20,172 bases of DNA. It comes from Bacteroidia bacterium. GTDB taxonomy: Bacteria; Bacteroidota; Bacteroidia; Bacteroidales; Paludibacteraceae. Below the pieces are notes generated by a model. The model ran no database searches. It was not told the origin of the DNA and saw only the letters and a list, made by a program, of their open reading frames with translations. A program made the position numbers and the translations under genes. This document shows, in pieces, positions 12,353 to 20,172 of the stretch. Location: NCBI GenBank assembly GCA_021152555.1, contig JAGKVE010000037.1, positions 1-20,172 on the forward strand. Reading direction: 5' to 3'. The stretch's first letter is position 1; every line of letters begins with the position of its first letter.

Positions 12353-14760
12353 TTTTTGTTTCTATTTTTAATACGTATATATAAACGATATAGGTTTGGC
12401 TCCAAGGTATAAGAGAGCATGATTGTTGTAATCATGCCGACAAGCGAAGCAAAACTGATACTTCGCACGGCAGGATGCTGTGCAAATCCGAGAATAAGCA
12501 TGCAGATGATGAGAATGACTGCCGATAGCGAGATGGCGGTCTTGTTGTATGTCAGCGTCGGGCTCGTTTGGTCCGTATTGCCGGCAAGAAGACCTTCCAG
12601 TATAAAAATCGAATAATCCACACCAATTCCGAATACAAACGAAGATACAATGATGTTGACCAGATTGAACGGCTGACCGAACAATGCCATAGCCCCGAGG
12701 ACTGTGTACCAGGAAAGAACCATGGGGCTGAGGGCGATGAGCGTGAGCCAGAGATTACGATATGTGAAGAGTAACAACAAGAAAACAAAGGCGGAACTAA
12801 TCCACATAATGAGGTTGAAATCGTCGTGCAGCAGTTCAACCAGTCCGGTTGTGTAATAATAAGGATCCATGAGCATACAGCCCGGAATCGCAGTTAGTTT
12901 ATCCTTCACTTCTTCCGCTTTTTCAGGGGGACATGTGACAGAGAAATAGACGAGCGTTTGCCCGTTTGCCTGCTCAACAAGATTGTCCAGAATCTGCGGA
13001 GGCAAGAGGTTGGCCTGTGAGAGCAGTTCCGGTTGCTCAGGTGCTGCCATCATCTGTTTGAACGGAAGAAACATAGACGGGTCAATACCTTCTGCTTGAC
13101 AAGCATTTGTAACCGCTCTCCAGACTTCGGCTTGCTTGGCCTCGGAGAAATAGTTTGTCCATCTGTCAAGACGTTTTTCCTGACGTTGGAGCGAAGGCAT
13201 AAGGAGCGATATTTTTGTGCCGCTCACTTCTTCAATGGCAGGAAGGGTCTCCAAAGCCTCCTCTTCTGTGGGGGCGATAGATGCGAAATATAGGTTTGTC
13301 TTGCCGTCATACATCCATTCATTCCACGAAGACTCTGCGCGGGCACAGTCATCCGTGACATAGCCTATATTGAGCAAGTCGCTGTCAAACTGATATTTGC
13401 CGGAGAACGCGATACAGATTGCTACCCATAATACTGTAGCCGCAACGACAATCTTGTTCCGGTCTATCGGATAAGCGTTCACGCGTTCGATAAACCGGAA
13501 AGCACGCTGGTTCGGGGTGTATTTGCGCGGGAGGAAATGGGGGATGACAATGAGGCTGAAGATGGTTGTTCCTGCGATGACCATAAGCGCAAAGAGGCCG
13601 AAGTCGCTTAAAAGACGCGATTGGGTGAAAAGCAATCCTGCGAAGGCTCCGATGGTAGTGAGCGAACCCAACAGAACAGGGCGTGTCTGCTCTGTCAATG
13701 TGAGGTCCACATCGCCGGTGTAGATATAATGAATGAGCACATGCAGCACATAACTGAACGCCACACCAAGAACAATGGCGCCGATACCCATACTCATGAT
13801 AGATACTCCTCCTTGGTAAAGGAACAAGACTGCCAGCGCGAGCAGTGCACCGAAGAAGAGTGCTGATAAAGTCAGTATGAGGTATGTGGGACGCTTGAGA
13901 CAAATAGCCAGGAGAATTGTGATAATCAGAAGAGCGATAGAGACGGTAATATAAATATCCCCGCTCATGCGCTCGCTGTTTCCTCCGGCAAGAATAATCG
14001 TACCATGGTAGAGAATGTCAATGCCCGGGTATGCATCCCGAATCTCATCACGCACATTGTTCATTGTGCGGACGAGTCGTTTGGCTTCGCGCGAGTTGTC
14101 GGTTCCGAAAGAAGGCGTGATAAAGCCGATACACGTATGCCCGTCGCGCCCATAGAGATGATTATTCATGAAACGCGAGGAAAAGTCATTTTCTTCACCC
14201 GTGGGAATCATCTGGCCGATAGTTCCCATCGCAATGCCGCACGGGTCATAAGAGACAGCATCATAGAAGTTTTCTCCCAAATCAGAGTCCAGGAAATCAA
14301 GATACTGTTGTAGTTGCATACGTATATGTTCTTCCGAGCAGAGCGAGTCCATCTGTTCGGCAGTGAAATCTATATAAGAAGGTGTGTGCCCCATCGCGTA
14401 GTCGGCGGCATCGATGACCAGCATCGGGTCAATATCAGAGAGGGTATAGAGTATTGAATGACGTTCTTCCGTAGCATCTTTCACTTTCGCCATAAATAAA
14501 TCCAACGCTTGTGCCAAATCTTCAGGAGTCGGTGACGCAGTACTGTCAGCAGGGACAGCCTGTACGAAAATCTTATCCTTCAGTTTGAGATTGGTAAAAG
14601 TAACGCGGAAGGCTTCGTCTCCCGTCTCAGGAAGGAGTTGGAAAATGTTCTCCTCGAATTTACATTGCGTTCCAATGCCAGCCAACAAGGCTGTACAAAG
14701 CACTACGATTGTCCAAAGGAGCGGTTTATGCTGGCGGAAAAAATAATATAGTTTTTTCAT
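12349..14760 (-). CDS. MMPL/RND-type lipid exporter
   Basis: 803 aa, the usual length of MMPL-type RND transporters. One membrane helix near 13-31, a periplasmic domain to ~260, a five-helix block (~265-410), a helix near 435-452, a second periplasmic domain to ~640, and a second five-helix block (~645-795). FGIGVDYSIFI near 712 is the family signature in the second half (Asp likely for proton coupling). The matching position in the first half reads LGVAFSYVLH, without the Asp. Such exporters accompany aryl polyene clusters and are thought to move the lipid from the inner membrane to periplasmic acceptors. Here it is followed directly by the LolA-like gene. It lies 14 nt after the oxidoreductase gene. 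Confidence 0.88.
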   Translation of the reverse strand: MKKLYYFFRQHKPLLWTIVVLCTALLAGIGTQCKFEENIFQLLPETGDEAFRVTFTNLKLKDKIFVQAVPADSTASPTPEDLAQALDLFMAKVKDATEERHSILYTLSDIDPMLVIDAADYAMGHTPSYIDFTAEQMDSLCSEEHIRMQLQQYLDFLDSDLGENFYDAVSYDPCGIAMGTIGQMIPTGEENDFSSRFMNNHLYGRDGHTCIGFITPSFGTDNSREAKRLVRTMNNVRDEIRDAYPGIDILYHGTIILAGGNSERMSGDIYITVSIALLIITILLAICLKRPTYLILTLSALFFGALLALAVLFLYQGGVSIMSMGIGAIVLGVAFSYVLHVLIHYIYTGDVDLTLTEQTRPVLLGSLTTIGAFAGLLFTQSRLLSDFGLFALMVIAGTTIFSLIVIPHFLPRKYTPNQRAFRFIERVNAYPIDRNKIVVAATVLWVAICIAFSGKYQFDSDLLNIGYVTDDCARAESSWNEWMYDGKTNLYFASIAPTEEEALETLPAIEEVSGTKISLLMPSLQRQEKRLDRWTNYFSEAKQAEVWRAVTNACQAEGIDPSMFLPFKQMMAAPEQPELLSQANLLPPQILDNLVEQANGQTLVYFSVTCPPEKAEEVKDKLTAIPGCMLMDPYYYTTGLVELLHDDFNLIMWISSAFVFLLLLFTYRNLWLTLIALSPMVLSWYTVLGAMALFGQPFNLVNIIVSSFVFGIGVDYSIFILEGLLAGNTDQTSPTLTYNKTAISLSAVILIICMLILGFAQHPAVRSISFASLVGMITTIMLSYTLEPNLYRLYIRIKNRNKK

Positions 14761-14774
14761 ATATCAGTTTATGT

Positions 14775-16238
14775 TCATCCGTTTAGTATTTGCGCTCTAA
14801 GCGAGTCCATTCCCACTATCTCTGCAGCAGTAATGACAGAGGTCATTGAGACACCTAAAACGCCGTGTAGGTTGAGATTCTGTCCTGTAAGCAGAACATT
14901 AGGAATCGGTGTTTTCGGCGTGAGGACGGTAGTGAACGGCGAATGCCAGTCTTTCCTGATCCCGAACGCCGAGCCTTCATGTGTGCGTGTATATCTATGG
15001 TATGTGAGGGGCGATGAGGAGTAGATATGGTCCACTGCGTCGCGTAGCTCGGGAAGACGATTCCCGATTAATTGTATACACTGCTCAACCTTGCGGTTTT
15101 TGAACTCGACATAGTCCTCTCCTCGTTTTCCCACAGGTTTGTCTGCCCATTTAATCACATCAGCCCATCGCATAGGTGTCAATAAATCCGCAGCATCCTG
15201 ATTAGGATAGAAACTTGCCATAACGCTGTTGACGGACTCCGTTTGTTCTGCCGTCCATAGGTCCGTACCGTCCCTGTGGACAAAAATATTCCTATTGAGA
15301 TAGGGGAGGGTACCGGGTTTGAGGCGAATATTCGCGGTAAGCATACCGATGGTATCATCAAGCCCCTTCATTCGGCGGCGATATACATTGCGTACTGACG
15401 TACAGCCCGCCATGAGACGGATAACTTCCTGTGGGTGTATATCCGCGATGATGAAGTCTGCCAGAATGAACTCACCATTGCGTAACCGTACTCCTTCAGC
15501 GTGTCCGTTCTGTTCCTCGATGGCTTCAACAGGTGTGTTCGTAAGTACTTCTCCGCCCATTGAGTGTATGTCATCGGCAAGATGATCCGCAATCTGCTGC
15601 CCTCCGCCTTTGAGACGCCATGCACTTTGAATAAACGAGTTGTTGATTTGCGCGAAAGTATAAAGCGGCAGGCGGTCTCGGTTCAATTCCATTTTAAGCG
15701 ATGTTCCGGATAATACCTGTCGTAACAGAGGGTCGCGGATAGTATCTGTGAGAAAATCATACGCTGAACGCGCAAAAAGTGAGGTACTATAGAAATCGGT
15801 TGCATCACCCGGTAGAAAGGCATCATACATGTGCTCTCCGACCTCTTTGAGCATATTTACATATGTGCGTAACGCATTCTTCTCAGAAGGGAAATCCTTG
15901 GACAGCGTGTCGATAAACCGTTCATGACCGACCGCGAAAGAAAAACTGCGCCCGTCGATGATCACTTCGTCAAAACAATCTTCGTCTAATGGCACCCAAG
16001 GAAGGTCTAATAAGTTGAAATAACGAAAAAGAGGGTAAAGCGATTGCCCTTCCTTCAATCCTCCAACGTAATGAAAGCCTGTATCAAAAAGTATATTTCC
16101 TCTTTTAAACGACCTCAGACATCCACCGATGTTGGCATCCTGCTCCAACACCGTAACCTGCAAGCCTTTTTTCGCGAGAATATATGCGCATTGCAGTCCT
16201 CCGAGTCCGGCTCCTATGACTACCGCGCGTTTACTCAT
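14775..16238 (-). CDS. CrtI/CrtISO-like FAD-dependent oxidoreductase
   Basis: 487 aa from MSKRAVVIGAG; an ATG at 16247 adds only three residues. GAGLGG (residues 9-14) and the VTVLEQ strand form the FAD-binding Rossmann motif. FDTGFHYVGG near 55 is typical of the carotenoid isomerase/retinol saturase/phytoene desaturase group, and PNVLLTGQNLNLHGVLGVSMTS near the end is the C-terminal FAD contact. Family enzymes desaturate, saturate or isomerise conjugated double bonds. In this operon the likely substrate is a polyene acyl chain, but whether it desaturates or isomerises cannot be read from sequence. Its start overlaps the preceding dehydratase stop within ATGAGTAA, suggesting translational coupling. 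Confidence 0.85.
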   Translation of the reverse strand: MSKRAVVIGAGLGGLQCAYILAKKGLQVTVLEQDANIGGCLRSFKRGNILFDTGFHYVGGLKEGQSLYPLFRYFNLLDLPWVPLDEDCFDEVIIDGRSFSFAVGHERFIDTLSKDFPSEKNALRTYVNMLKEVGEHMYDAFLPGDATDFYSTSLFARSAYDFLTDTIRDPLLRQVLSGTSLKMELNRDRLPLYTFAQINNSFIQSAWRLKGGGQQIADHLADDIHSMGGEVLTNTPVEAIEEQNGHAEGVRLRNGEFILADFIIADIHPQEVIRLMAGCTSVRNVYRRRMKGLDDTIGMLTANIRLKPGTLPYLNRNIFVHRDGTDLWTAEQTESVNSVMASFYPNQDAADLLTPMRWADVIKWADKPVGKRGEDYVEFKNRKVEQCIQLIGNRLPELRDAVDHIYSSSPLTYHRYTRTHEGSAFGIRKDWHSPFTTVLTPKTPIPNVLLTGQNLNLHGVLGVSMTSVITAAEIVGMDSLRAQILNG

Positions 16239-16596
16239 CCGCGACATCTGCTTTAAGCGTCATATATGTTGTTTCGCCTTCGCAAATAGATGCAGTAAGG
16301 CGATATACACCTTGCTCGTTTTCCTGCAAACTGATAGTGACGTTTGCCTGAGGCGTGATCTGCGGCGTCATAAGTGCCGTCAGTTTGCACTGCTTGATTT
16401 TCTGGATACGAATGGGATGGTGATGAATATATTCCGCACAGCAGCGAATCATCTCTATATTACACACGCCGGGTGATACCGGCTCTTTTGGGAAATGGCC
16501 TTGGTAAACGCGACAATCCGGGTTTAACTGAATCCGTATAATGCCGGAAAGGCTATCTTCAGACTCACACTGAAGTATAGAAAAATAATCACTCAT
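16231..16596 (-). CDS. FabZ-like 3-hydroxyacyl-ACP dehydratase (hotdog)
   Basis: 121 aa (MSDYF start; an extra ATG directly before is possible). The motif VYQGHFPKEPVSPGVCNIEMI holds the catalytic His in GHFP (His35 counting from the first ATG) and the acid in NIEM (Glu49), the usual FabA/FabZ arrangement with GHFPxxPVxPGV. The remaining chain is a single hotdog fold. It would remove water from 3-hydroxyacyl-ACP to give a trans-2-enoyl chain during polyene growth. The gene overlaps both neighbours by 8 nt with the same ATGAGTRA pattern, so all three are probably coupled. In aryl polyene systems two dehydratases form a heteromer; the pairing with the next entry fits that. Confidence 0.82.
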   Translation of the reverse strand: MSDYFSILQCESEDSLSGIIRIQLNPDCRVYQGHFPKEPVSPGVCNIEMIRCCAEYIHHHPIRIQKIKQCKLTALMTPQITPQANVTISLQENEQGVYRLTASICEGETTYMTLKADVADE

Positions 16597-17014
16597 CATC
16601 CTTCAGAAAAATCTTCATTATACATGAGGCAACCATTTCGCCTTCTATTCGGGTTTCCGCGCTGATAAGGCGTATTCCGTTCACTTCTGTAACCAATTGA
16701 ATATGCGTACGGAGTTGTGTGCCTACTTCGGGAAGCATATTGAGAACGCAGTCTTTTATTTCTCCGATAAAACCTAATTTAGGTTCCTCTCCCCGTAGGA
16801 ATGTACCACATCCTGCAAAAGCAGCTGCAGACTGCGCAATATGCTCAATGAGTCCCGGTTCCCGAAAGTGCCCGTTACGCACAAAGATATTGTCTGCGGT
16901 CACGGTAAGCCCGGTCTCGGCTTCCGTTTCAGTAGCAGACCACACAACGTCCACCATTACAATAGGCGGACGTTGCGGTATCAGCTGGTACAACTGTTCA
17001 GCACGATACATCAT
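16589..17014 (-). CDS. ApeP-like dehydratase (hotdog)
   Basis: 141 aa. LIPQRPPIVMVDVV at 11-24 and NGHFREPGLIEHIAQSAAAFAG (47-68; His49, Glu57, His58) match the ApeP-type dehydratase family found in aryl polyene clusters, related to FabZ but with an EHIAQ helix in place of the FabZ acid motif. It probably works as the partner of the FabZ-like protein encoded directly after it, dehydrating acyl chains bound to the cluster's ACP. ATG overlaps the ACP stop as ATGA. An alternative start one codon later is equally possible. Assignment to the family is good; enzymatic specificity is inferred. Confidence 0.83.
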   Translation of the reverse strand: MMYRAEQLYQLIPQRPPIVMVDVVWSATETEAETGLTVTADNIFVRNGHFREPGLIEHIAQSAAAFAGCGTFLRGEEPKLGFIGEIKDCVLNMLPEVGTQLRTHIQLVTEVNGIRLISAETRIEGEMVASCIMKIFLKDDE

Positions 17015-17250
17015 GCTCTTTCTGCTAAATAGTCATACAAAGCCTGGAAAGTCTGTATCTTGGCAAGGTCTGCCGGTTGGATTTTCACGCCAAACTCGCT
17101 CTCGATAAGAGCCACCATGTCCACAAGGCTCAGACTATCGAGCTGCAAGGTCTGTTTGATGTTCGCATCCGGGGTGATGATGGATTCTTCCACTTCAAAT
17201 TCTTCTGCCAAAACACTATTTACTTTGGCGATAAGTTCATTCTTTTCCAT
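17011..17250 (-). CDS. Acyl carrier protein
   Basis: 79 aa with the ACP four-helix pattern and the phosphopantetheine site LDSLSLVDMVALIE (Ser39 in DSL). It carries the growing acyl chain for the ketosynthase and dehydratases of this operon. The chain is acidic, as expected (EEFEVEESIITPDANI near the start). It lies 14 nt after the ketosynthase gene and overlaps the next gene by 4 nt. Larger aryl polyene clusters usually have two ACPs; only this one is present here. It is distinct from housekeeping AcpP, whose site normally reads ADSLD. Confidence 0.92.
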   Translation of the reverse strand: MEKNELIAKVNSVLAEEFEVEESIITPDANIKQTLQLDSLSLVDMVALIESEFGVKIQPADLAKIQTFQALYDYLAERA

Positions 17251-17264
17251 AATTATTATAATTT

Positions 17265-18488
17265 TTATTGTTTAATTTCTCTAACTACCAGTGTGGCGTT
17301 CGTGCCGCCGAAACCGAAACTGTTGCTCAGGAACGTGTCGAAATGTTTGTCTATACGTTGGTTCGGAATCAGCAGTTTGGCACTATCCTCATCCGGATTC
17401 TCAAAATTCAGGTTGGCGGCTATAAAATCGTTCTGCATCATCAGTATCGAGTAGATGATTTCGCTTGCACCTGCCATCCACATCTCATGTCCTGTCTGCG
17501 ACTTGGTGGAGGTCACTTCGATACGTCTGTCACCGAACACCTCGTATATGGCTTTTGCCTCGTTGGTATCGCCCACATGTGTTGAGGTCGCATGAGCGTT
17601 GATGTAACCTATCTCGTCTATACCTATTCCTGCGCGCTCGATGGCCATGCGGAGGGATTTGCTCGGACCAGCCACGTTCGGGGAAGAGATATGGTCTCCG
17701 TTAGCGGAGAAACCGTAGCCCAAGACCTCTGCGATGATAGGCGCACCGCGTTTGACGGCGTGTTCGTATTCCTCGATGATGACCGTTGCTGCGCCTCCAC
17801 CGGGAACCAAACCATCACGGTCACGGTCGAACGGACGGGACGCTTTCTCCGGCGCATCCTCGCGGATGGAGAAGGCGGAAATACCATCGAACGAACCCAC
17901 GGAGAACGGGTTCACTTCCTGCGCCCCGCCGCAGACAATCATATCTTGCAAACCCGTTTGTATCAAAAGCGCTCCTAAGCCGATGGCGTGTGCGCCGCTG
18001 GCACATGCACCGCTGACCGTCAGGTTAATGCCACGCAAACGAAAGATTGTACCCAAGTTCATCGTTACCGTGGAGTTCATCGACTGGAAGATAGCCCCGG
18101 AACCGCACAACGTCGTGTCGTGTTTCTCTCGGATGGTATCCACTGCGCGTACCGCAGGATCAACCGAAGAGTCGTTTCCGTAGAGCAAGCCTACATCGTG
18201 CTTGTCTAAATAATCTTGGTCGATGCCCGCATTGCGCATGGCTTCCACCGTAGCACAGTATGCATATTTGGCTTGTTCTGGCATATACGTCCGCTGAGAA
18301 CGACTCAGCACTCCCTTCAAATCGGGAATATCCACTTTGGCCGTTAGACCAGAACGGAATCCCATCTCTTTACGGAGAGGGTCAAGAATAATTCCGGACT
18401 TGCCCGTATAGAGCGAATCGCGTACCTCATCCAACGATTTTCCTAAGCATGACCAGATGCCCATGCCTGTTATTACTACTCTTTTCAT
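17265..18488 (-). CDS. Beta-ketoacyl-ACP synthase (FabF-like)
   Basis: 407 aa, full length for KAS I/II. The catalytic triad is intact: Cys162 in SGACASGAH, His299 in NAHATSTHVGD, His334 in KSQTGHEM; the GFGGTN loop is near the C-terminus. It condenses malonyl-ACP with an acyl chain on ACP. The sequence INLTVSGACASG and Trp-containing QTGHEMWMAGA loop differ from housekeeping FabF and fit a cluster-specific enzyme. Its ATG overlaps the acyltransferase stop (ATGA). It is the only ketosynthase; canonical aryl polyene systems also use a chain-length-factor-like partner and an initiating ketosynthase, both missing here. Confidence 0.9.
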   Translation of the reverse strand: MKRVVITGMGIWSCLGKSLDEVRDSLYTGKSGIILDPLRKEMGFRSGLTAKVDIPDLKGVLSRSQRTYMPEQAKYAYCATVEAMRNAGIDQDYLDKHDVGLLYGNDSSVDPAVRAVDTIREKHDTTLCGSGAIFQSMNSTVTMNLGTIFRLRGINLTVSGACASGAHAIGLGALLIQTGLQDMIVCGGAQEVNPFSVGSFDGISAFSIREDAPEKASRPFDRDRDGLVPGGGAATVIIEEYEHAVKRGAPIIAEVLGYGFSANGDHISSPNVAGPSKSLRMAIERAGIGIDEIGYINAHATSTHVGDTNEAKAIYEVFGDRRIEVTSTKSQTGHEMWMAGASEIIYSILMMQNDFIAANLNFENPDEDSAKLLIPNQRIDKHFDTFLSNSFGFGGTNATLVVREIKQ

Positions 18489-19813
18489 TGTATCTTGTTT
18501 TTAATAGATTCAAACAATACTTTCCGCTTTTCTTTCAGTTCAGCCATGCGCTTTTTATTGCAGAGCATCCTTATGTTTCGGAACGTGCTCTGCATCCATT
18601 TCCATTCATAATATGCAAAAAGCGCTAACGGATACGTTGCCAGTAGCATCCATACTACAGACTGCCACCACAACCCCCATACCAAACCGCAGACTAGTAC
18701 CGTCAGCAGGAAGAAGAACGGAACGCCTACTACTACAGGGATGATGAAACGCCAACTATTGGTAAACATCTTGTCTGATTTCATGAACGGACGGTGGATG
18801 TTGTAATGAAGAAGATTGGGATATAGTGAAACGAGCCATAGCGGAAGCAGTATAATCTGCGCCATGATGCTCAGGATGGTCGTCAGCCACCCCTTGACAG
18901 ATGCTATATCCTTGTCCTTTATGCCAATCCCAGCTTCTTCGCGGCGAATCTCAGCTATCTTGTCCCAGTACACCCCTGTGGCTTGTATCTGGTCGCATAG
19001 TTTCTTGTCGCTGTCTAACTTGTCCGGCAGGAACTTCGGATTCTTGCCTTGCGCACAGCAATATGTATCGCCGAACTCACTATTACGCAACCAGTCGATT
19101 TCTTCATAGTGCTCCAAATCCCGTACATCCAGCATCATCTCCTCTATCTGCGCGCGGACTAATTGGTTCACCTCGCGTTGCGCGGTGCGCGGTTTCGTTT
19201 TGTACAACTCATAGTATGGAGCTAATGAGATTGGCTTTCCGAAACGTACCAGCACATCTGTTTGAACGCCCAAAAAATCTTCGTAATGATGTGCGCTCGG
19301 CACAATCTTTATATCGTGCTGAAAGCCGTCACGCTCCGCCGTCTGGAACGCGAGACGCGTGTAACCGAAGGAGAAATCCCCCAACCAATGCTTGTCCTGA
19401 TGCGTGCCTTCGGGATACATAATCAGACGGTTTCCTTCTAACATTTTGCCGCCCGATATGCGAATGGTCTCTTCGTTCTTACCAAGCGACTCCTGACCGT
19501 CGTAATTCAAACGGAACGCAGGAAGCATACCAAGCCATAGAAAGAATTTGGTTATCAACGGGTGCCATGAAAAGACATTTCCGCGTGCGATAACATACGG
19601 ATGGCTCTCGTTCTCCAGACCTAAAATCATCACCAACGGGTCGTTGGCGCAATTCTGGTGGCAAGACACAATCATACATGGTTCCCCTAATGCCGGCAGG
19701 TCCTCTTTCCCTTGATAATACACATGCCGGAACAGCAGCCGGTTATTCATAAACCGTATGTACCGCTTGTATAGACGATACCCGAAACTTCCGATATATT
19801 TTTTCTTTTCCAT
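18485..19813 (-). CDS. PlsC-like lipid acyltransferase with membrane helices
   Basis: 442 aa from MEKKKYIGSF. An upstream in-frame ATG at 19846 overlaps the promoter and cannot be used. MIVSCHQNCANDPL holds the His (52) and Asp (58) in the His-x5-Asp spacing of the GPAT-like subgroup, and LIMYPEGTH (Glu135-Gly-Thr) is the glycerophosphate-binding motif of the PlsC/LPLAT family. Residues ~310-410 contain three or so hydrophobic stretches (LSIMAQIILLPLWLVSL; IPVVVGVPFFFLLTVLVCGL; WMLLATYPLALFAYYEW), so it is a cytoplasmic-face integral membrane enzyme. In this operon it likely transfers the finished acyl chain to a glycerol-type lipid acceptor. First gene of the operon. Confidence 0.87.
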   Translation of the reverse strand: MEKKKYIGSFGYRLYKRYIRFMNNRLLFRHVYYQGKEDLPALGEPCMIVSCHQNCANDPLVMILGLENESHPYVIARGNVFSWHPLITKFFLWLGMLPAFRLNYDGQESLGKNEETIRISGGKMLEGNRLIMYPEGTHQDKHWLGDFSFGYTRLAFQTAERDGFQHDIKIVPSAHHYEDFLGVQTDVLVRFGKPISLAPYYELYKTKPRTAQREVNQLVRAQIEEMMLDVRDLEHYEEIDWLRNSEFGDTYCCAQGKNPKFLPDKLDSDKKLCDQIQATGVYWDKIAEIRREEAGIGIKDKDIASVKGWLTTILSIMAQIILLPLWLVSLYPNLLHYNIHRPFMKSDKMFTNSWRFIIPVVVGVPFFFLLTVLVCGLVWGLWWQSVVWMLLATYPLALFAYYEWKWMQSTFRNIRMLCNKKRMAELKEKRKVLFESIKNKIQ

Positions 19814-19847
19814 ATTTATTCCGCGCACATAGGCGCATAAAATCATG

Positions 19848-19879
19848 CAAAATTACAAAAAAAATTGATACTTACCAAA
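19848..19879 (-). promoter_or_regulatory. Promoter of the polyene-lipid operon
   Basis: Minus strand: TTTG (19879-19876), exactly 20 nt, TAATTTTG (19855-19848). Transcription should start near 19841, giving a short leader before the ATG at 19813. All eight downstream genes are closely packed on the same strand, so this is likely their only promoter. Confidence 0.75.
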
Positions 19880-19891
19880 TGGATAGGATTT

Positions 19892-20077
19892 TTAGGAAAT
19901 ATATAAGGACATATAGAAAATGGTTTTTACCAGATTGCTGATACCGAACCGTTTGGCAAGCGCCGATGCACCGTCCACCAGCCAGTCTGCACCCAGCGTG
20001 AGCAAAACAAATCCGAAAACGATAACCATGACCAGCGTGGTGGTATTCGCTAATAATGTTTCTAATAAGTGATACAT
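19892..20077 (-). pseudogene. Truncated calcium/sodium antiporter N-terminal fragment
   Basis: 61 residues. VIVFGFVLLTLGADWLVDGA and then SALAKRFGISNLV (residues 19-50) match the N-terminal helix of CaCA-type Ca/Na antiporters, where the text normally continues with IGLTIVAFGTSxPE. Here, after Val50 (about 19928), it switches to KTIFYMSLYIS and stops. A full antiporter has over 300 residues, so this is a remnant cut at its 3' side, right next to the promoter of the polyene-lipid operon. Start 6 nt after the stop of the GtrA-family gene, so once in an operon with it. Confidence 0.7.
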
Positions 20078-20083
20078 ACTATG

Positions 20084-20172
20084 TTATGATTGATTTTTCT
20101 TTCTGAATACTACATGTTCGTTCAAGACGAAGTTCGCGATGCCGGAAACGCAGAGGGCGAGGATATTGCAAA
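20084..20172 (-). CDS. GtrA family membrane protein, 3' end (partial)
   Basis: Only the last 28 residues are in the window: CNILALCVSGIANFVLNEHV then VFRKKNQS and a stop at 20084-20086. The sequence ...SGIANFVLN-x-x-VVFRKK is the typical last helix and basic tail of GtrA-like proteins, small four-helix inner membrane proteins linked to export of polyprenyl-linked sugars or cell surface polysaccharide. The fragment is short, so this rests on one motif. Confidence 0.6.
   Translation of the reverse strand, partial: CNILALCVSGIANFVLNEHVVFRKKNQS

Noticed and set aside
13385..13903. 172-codon frame in another phase of the exporter gene
   Set aside because: Rich in Cys, His and Arg with no leader; a shadow of the MMPL coding sequence.
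1..20172. CRISPR arrays, tRNA/rRNA genes, transposases or integrases
   Set aside because: No spaced direct repeats of CRISPR type, no tRNA cloverleaf or rRNA motif, and no transposase or integrase frames were seen.

Overview
The window reads as chromosomal DNA of a Bacteroidales bacterium (Bacteroides/Prevotella relatives, probably a gut or rumen commensal). The reasons are direct: at least seven promoters of the Bacteroidetes type (TTTG or TTG, 20 nt, then TAnnTTTG), A/T-rich leaders instead of strong Shine-Dalgarno sites, a BspA-type leucine-rich repeat protein with a type IX-like C-terminal tail, lipoproteins with Bacteroidetes-style signal peptides, and an aryl-polyene-like lipid operon. 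The first ~6.3 kb is visibly richer in A/T than the rest.

Layout. 1-840: no protein gene; it holds a candidate structured RNA of about 340 nt with its own promoter and terminator, an opposing promoter, a nested inverted repeat and the BspA promoter. 841-3168: secreted BspA-like LRR protein. 3283-6231: five consecutive genes of unknown function, among them a PD-(D/E)XK nuclease-like protein, an apparently catalytically degenerate alpha/beta-hydrolase-like protein and a P-loop-less AAA-like protein. This is the best candidate for an undescribed system. 6313-7051 (minus): AbiEi-type antitoxin/regulator without its AbiEii toxin, with a palindromic operator candidate. 7334-7978: PH-like protein and a small lipoprotein. 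8166-9768: two lipoproteins with duplicated promoter/leader DNA, then two small membrane proteins. 9821-11525: HTH-type regulator from a probably leaderless mRNA, then a membrane-anchored, shortened Ser/Thr kinase. 11526-11803: non-coding, with an 11-bp tandem repeat.

11804-19813 (minus): one tight eight-gene operon from a promoter at 19848-19879, in transcription order acyltransferase, ketosynthase, acyl carrier protein, ApeP-like dehydratase, FabZ-like dehydratase, CrtI-like FAD oxidoreductase, MMPL/RND exporter, LolA-like carrier. These could assemble an unsaturated acyl chain on a dedicated ACP, modify and transfer it to a lipid acceptor, and move the product to the outer membrane. No ketoreductase, second ketosynthase, aromatic ammonia-lyase or CoA ligase is present, so it is a reduced relative of aryl polyene/flexirubin clusters. 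19892-20172 (minus): a truncated Ca/Na antiporter fragment and the 3' end of a GtrA-family gene.
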